Part shown: in pieces, positions 61,142 through 64,000 of the stretch
Layout: each line of letters begins with the position of its first letter
How positions within the stretch are numbered: position 1 is the stretch's first letter
Source of the DNA: Frederiksenia canicola
GTDB taxonomy: Bacteria; Pseudomonadota; Gammaproteobacteria; Enterobacterales; Pasteurellaceae
Direction: 5' to 3'
Assembly (NCBI RefSeq): GCF_011455495.1
Contig: NZ_CP015029.1
Span: 1,364,740-1,428,739, forward strand
DNA length: 64,000 nucleotides
The notes under the pieces: generated by a model
What the model saw: the letters and a program-made list of their open reading frames with translations, nothing else
What the model was told of the DNA's origin: nothing
The model's database searches: none
Program-made: the position numbers and the translations under genes

Positions 61142-62797
61142 TTACTTCTCAACATACAAGTCACGGACAAAATAGACGCCTTGTGGGCTTTTACCTTCGT
61201 AGCCTTTGAGTTTTGGATTTTTGATGAATAATCCAGCGTAGTGATAAATCGCTACAAATGGATGGTGGTTACCAAGCTCTTCTTCTGCTTTCGCATAGAT
61301 TTCTGCACGTTCTTCTTCATTCTTCGCATAGTAAGAATCATTGATCAGCTTATCAAATTTTTCGCTCTTAAAGCCGATTTTATTCTGCTCGCTGTTGGAT
61401 AAATAGTAAGTTAAGAATGTGCTAGCATCGTTATAGTCTGCAATCCATGCACTAAATGCGAGGTTGTAGTTTTTCTGTTGCTTGGTGTCTAAGAAAGTTT
61501 TCCATTCCATATTTTTCAAGCTAATTTCAGCCATACCACCTAAGTTTTTCTTCCACATTGAAGTAGCGGCTACCGCAATGTTTTTCAAACCTTCGTTGGT
61601 GTTGTAAAGCAATTCAGTTTTGAGTGGATTCGATTTGCTATAACCAGCTTCCATCAATAATTTTTTCGCTTCTTCGTTACGCTCTTTTTGCGTCCAAGTT
61701 GCGTACTCAGGCTGTTTAATTTTCTCACCACCACCGATGTAATTTGGCGTAAAGCGGTAAGTTGGTGTTTGACCAAAGCCAAGCACTTTATCGGTGATTA
61801 CTTCACGTTCAAGGGCTAAATCTAATGCTTTACGCACACGAATATCATCAAACGGGGCTTTTGCTAGGTTCATTTCATAGGTAAATGTACCGAGTTTGCG
61901 TGATTTGTGAATTTGCGGATCGTATTCTTTACGGAATTTTGGATCTTTGTAGAGTGTAGAAGGAATATTCGCAATATCTAAGTCGCCAGAGCGGAAGCGA
62001 GCGATACCTGAGCTTTCATTTAATACGAAGAAAGTCACTTTATTGACCACAGTCTCTTTATCGTTCCAATAGGTTGGGCTGCGTTCAAACACAATTTTTT
62101 CGTTGAGTGTACGTTCTGCGATTTTATAGGCTCCGTTACCTACAAAGTTTTCTGGGCGAGTCCAATCATCACCAAACTTTTCAACGGTGGCTTTGTGTAC
62201 AGGGAAGAGTGAGGCATGTTGAGTAAGTTGAGCCGCATAAGGAACGGGAGCGGTTAAGGTGAGTTGTAGCGTGTAATCATCAAGTGCTTTTGCACCAAGT
62301 GTGTCGGGTGATTTGTGACCAGCAACGATATCCGCCACATTTTCTAATTTCATAAATTCAAGATAGGCGGCATAAGGCGATGCCGTTTTCGGATCGACTA
62401 CACGTTGCCACGCATAGACGAAATCATGAGCAGTGACAGGATCGCCATTCGACCATTTAGCGTCTTTACGCAGATGGAAGGTGAGTGTTTTAAAATCGTC
62501 AGCGTAGTCCCATTTTTCCGCCACACCAGGAATGATGTGATCCAATTCATCGGTACTGACTAAGCCTTCCAATAATTGGCGAGCAAGTAAACTTTCAGCA
62601 GTACCTTCCATTTTTTGTGGATCAAGTGTAGCGGCTTCGGCTGTGGTTTGAATGCGAATTTCTTGCTTATCGGCAAGCTGAACGCCAGCGGGTACTTTCG
62701 CCGCAAAAGCACTAGAGGAAAATGCCAATAAAACGGCACTGCTGAGTGCAGATAATGTAATAAGCGGTTTGCTTCTTGACCATATTGTATTCTGCAT
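61142..62797 (-). CDS. oppA: Oligopeptide ABC transporter periplasmic binding protein OppA-like
   Basis: 551 aa with a long n-region signal peptide (cleavage after AFA near residue 33). SBP family 5: LDPQKMEGTAESLLARQLLEGL, LRKDAKWSNGDPVTAHDFVYAW and YNLAFSAWIADYNDASTFL, the last with Trp and Asp residues that line the peptide pocket in OppA. It binds peptides in the periplasm. No oppBCDF genes are adjacent within the window (pnp lies on the far side), so it is an orphan or served by a distant permease. AGGAG ribosome site. Confidence 0.9.
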   Translation of the reverse strand: MQNTIWSRSKPLITLSALSSAVLLAFSSSAFAAKVPAGVQLADKQEIRIQTTAEAATLDPQKMEGTAESLLARQLLEGLVSTDELDHIIPGVAEKWDYADDFKTLTFHLRKDAKWSNGDPVTAHDFVYAWQRVVDPKTASPYAAYLEFMKLENVADIVAGHKSPDTLGAKALDDYTLQLTLTAPVPYAAQLTQHASLFPVHKATVEKFGDDWTRPENFVGNGAYKIAERTLNEKIVFERSPTYWNDKETVVNKVTFFVLNESSGIARFRSGDLDIANIPSTLYKDPKFRKEYDPQIHKSRKLGTFTYEMNLAKAPFDDIRVRKALDLALEREVITDKVLGFGQTPTYRFTPNYIGGGEKIKQPEYATWTQKERNEEAKKLLMEAGYSKSNPLKTELLYNTNEGLKNIAVAATSMWKKNLGGMAEISLKNMEWKTFLDTKQQKNYNLAFSAWIADYNDASTFLTYYLSNSEQNKIGFKSEKFDKLINDSYYAKNEEERAEIYAKAEEELGNHHPFVAIYHYAGLFIKNPKLKGYEGKSPQGVYFVRDLYVEK

Positions 62798-62838
62798 AGA
62801 AATCTCCTTATAGCAATCAATGAAAAAATAGGGCGTTA

Positions 62839-62867
62839 TAAATAGCCCAATTCGTCAGTTGTGTAAA
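62839..62867 (-). promoter_or_regulatory. Candidate oppA promoter
   Basis: On the minus strand TTTACA (62867-62862), a 17-bp spacer and TATTTA (62844-62839) lie about 45 bp before the oppA start. A small GGGC...GCCC hairpin overlaps the -10. Confidence 0.5.
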
Positions 62868-62924
62868 GATTTGTGCCTGATTTTTTATTGATTTTGAGAC
62901 AGACTTAACATTTTTATGCCATTG

Positions 62925-62934
62925 ACAAGCGGTC
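62925..62934 (+). repeat. Uptake signal sequence upstream of oppA
   Basis: Perfect USS, followed by AAAAATTTTGCAAAT. Confidence 0.9.
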
Positions 62935-63143
62935 AGATCAGAGAAAAATTTTGCAAATGAATGTTTTTCTACATACCAATTTTTGATAGATAGCGACTTT
63001 ATTTTTACCTTTGTAAATATCGCAATGGCGATTCGTTGTCATTTTTTATTTAAATGGTGAAATGTGTAACATTTTATTGGTCGGAACTCACTGTAAAGTT
63101 GCATAAATCCAGAAATAGTAGGCGATTTTTAGTGAAACTGCTG

Positions 63144-63149
63144 TATAAT
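63144..63149 (+). promoter_or_regulatory. Candidate -10 box of the pnp promoter
   Basis: Perfect TATAAT preceded by TG. No good -35 at the expected distance. A transcript starting near 63156 would carry a leader of about 170 nt before pnp. Confidence 0.5.
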
Positions 63150-63211
63150 GTGGGAGTTTTATTTCCGTGTATGTAATAGGCGGCTATCAAAAAGGCTTTT
63201 GATTGAGTAAT

Positions 63212-63221
63212 ACAAGCGGTC
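63212..63221 (+). repeat. Uptake signal sequence in the pnp leader
   Basis: Perfect USS within the predicted pnp 5' leader. Confidence 0.9.
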
Positions 63222-63328
63222 AGTTCCGAGAGTTTTTTTGCTAGTCGCAATTTTTAGGAAATAGAACAAGGTGCAGGGTAGGCTTAATGCCACCTTTTAA
63301 TATTTTCTGAAAAATGAAGGACTTATCA

Positions 63329-64000
63329 ATGACTCCAATCGTCAAACAATTTAAATATGGTCAACACACGGTGACCTTAGAAACAGGTGCGATTGCTCGC
63401 CAAGCAACTGCGGCAGTAATGGCAAGTATGGATGATACTACGGTTTTCGTGACAGTAGTCGCTAAAAAAGACGTGAAAGAAGGGCAAGACTTCTTCCCTT
63501 TAACCGTTGATTATCAAGAGCGTACCTACGCAGCAGGTCGTATCCCTGGCGGTTTCTTCAAACGTGAAGGTCGCCCATCTGAAGGTGAAACACTCGTCGC
63601 TCGTTTAATTGACCGCCCAGTTCGCCCACTGTTCCCTGAAGGCTTTTTCAATGAAATTCAAGTAATTGCGACCGTTGTGTCAGTGAATCCACAAATTAGC
63701 CCAGATTTAGTCGCTATGATCGGTGCATCTGCGGCTCTTTCATTATCTGGCGTGCCATTTAATGGGCCAATCGGTGCAGCACGTGTTGGTTTAATCAACG
63801 ATCAATTTGTTCTCAACCCAACGATTGCTGAACAAAAACTCAGCCGCTTAGATTTAGTGGTTGCAGGTACCGATAAAGCGGTATTGATGGTGGAATCTGA
63901 AGCGGATATTTTAAGCGAAGAGCAAATGTTAGCGGCGGTGGTATTCGGTCACGAACAACAACAAGTTGTTATCGAAAACATCAAAGAATTTGTGAAAGAA
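63329..64000 (+). CDS. pnp: Polyribonucleotide nucleotidyltransferase (PNPase), 5' part
   Basis: 224 codons are present and the frame runs off the window end. Start ATG 63329 has GAAGGAC upstream. The first RNase PH domain is clear: [18 protein letters not shown], then [22 protein letters not shown] near residue 75, which carries the phosphate and RNA-contacting Arg residues, and [20 protein letters not shown]. PNPase degrades RNA 3' to 5' with phosphate and is part of the degradosome. rpsO does not precede it here. Confidence 0.96.
   Translation, partial: MTPIVKQFKYGQHTVTLETGAIARQATAAVMASMDDTTVFVTVVAKKDVKEGQDFFPLTVDYQERTYAAGRIPGGFFKREGRPSEGETLVARLIDRPVRPLFPEGFFNEIQVIATVVSVNPQISPDLVAMIGASAALSLSGVPFNGPIGAARVGLINDQFVLNPTIAEQKLSRLDLVVAGTDKAVLMVESEADILSEEQMLAAVVFGHEQQQVVIENIKEFVKE

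Larger units (their letters stand above)
62868..63328. other. Divergent oppA-pnp intergenic region
   Basis: The full gap between oppA and pnp is 531 bp. I see no gene in it. It holds two unpaired forward USSs, the oppA promoter on one side and a TATAAT box and long leader of pnp on the other. The part around 62950-63110 is AT-rich with nothing I can name. Confidence 0.65.

Overview
The window looks like chromosomal DNA of a member of the Pasteurellaceae in the Actinobacillus pleuropneumoniae-type uptake-sequence group (Actinobacillus, Mannheimia, Bibersteinia and relatives). The strongest evidence is the 10-mer ACAAGCGGTC, the uptake signal sequence (USS) of that group. I count 31 perfect copies by eye, about one per 2 kb, both inside and between genes, several as inverted pairs. 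The apf-type type IV pilus operon, the siaT-nanM pair, the AT-rich composition and the gene families fit this. I see no rRNA, tRNA, CRISPR array, prophage or complete insertion sequence. A species cannot be named from the sequence alone.

Layout. 1-1670: end of a sialic-acid TRAP permease and nanM. 1887-3916: cvpA-purF. 3913-7692 (minus): type IV pilus operon apfABCD, with a competence-type CRP-S-like site upstream. 7878-16318: radA, sdaA, argG, two LOS glycosyltransferases, yhbY, pgpB, nagK. 16392-25734: gloB, then an envelope operon uppS-cdsA-rseP-bamA-skp-lpxD-fabZ-lpxA, which ends without lpxB. 25826-29434 (minus): a DNA-glycosylase-family gene and pntAB. 29787-35776: mreBCD, rarA, yoaA. 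35930-45259: lrgA/lrgB-type pair, msbA, ppc, a dead methyltransferase gene, prmB, smrB, a small secreted protein and a DMT exporter. 45501-50555: arcB, anmK, murQ, trmJ. 50685-61026: a sugar-acquisition island. 61142-62797 (minus): an orphan oppA. 63329-64000: start of pnp.

The most interesting region is 50685-61026. It carries a lone AfuA-like binding protein, a DeoR regulator (agaR), agaS, mannose-family PTS EIIB, EIIC and EIID, a HAD phosphatase, a GH35 beta-galactosidase (bgaC type), an HXXEE membrane protein, PTS EIIA and a LacD-type tagatose-bisphosphate aldolase. A GH35 enzyme with split IIBCD/IIA and AgaS recalls the pneumococcal bgaC locus for host beta-1,3-galactosyl-hexosamine glycans. 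My inference is that the disaccharide is imported and phosphorylated by the PTS, cut inside the cell to galactose plus a hexosamine phosphate, and fed through AgaS and LacD to triose phosphates, with NagA and a phosphofructokinase supplied from elsewhere. A near-consensus CRP site sits about 60 bp upstream of the predicted agaR transcription start. A convergent SMR-family gene splits the locus into two transcription units.

Other themes are amino-sugar salvage (nanM, nagK, anmK, murQ), envelope biogenesis, USS arms forming hairpins at gene ends, a family of TGTAGGG-type intergenic hairpins, an unusually long Skp, and G7-G8 tracts inside housekeeping genes.
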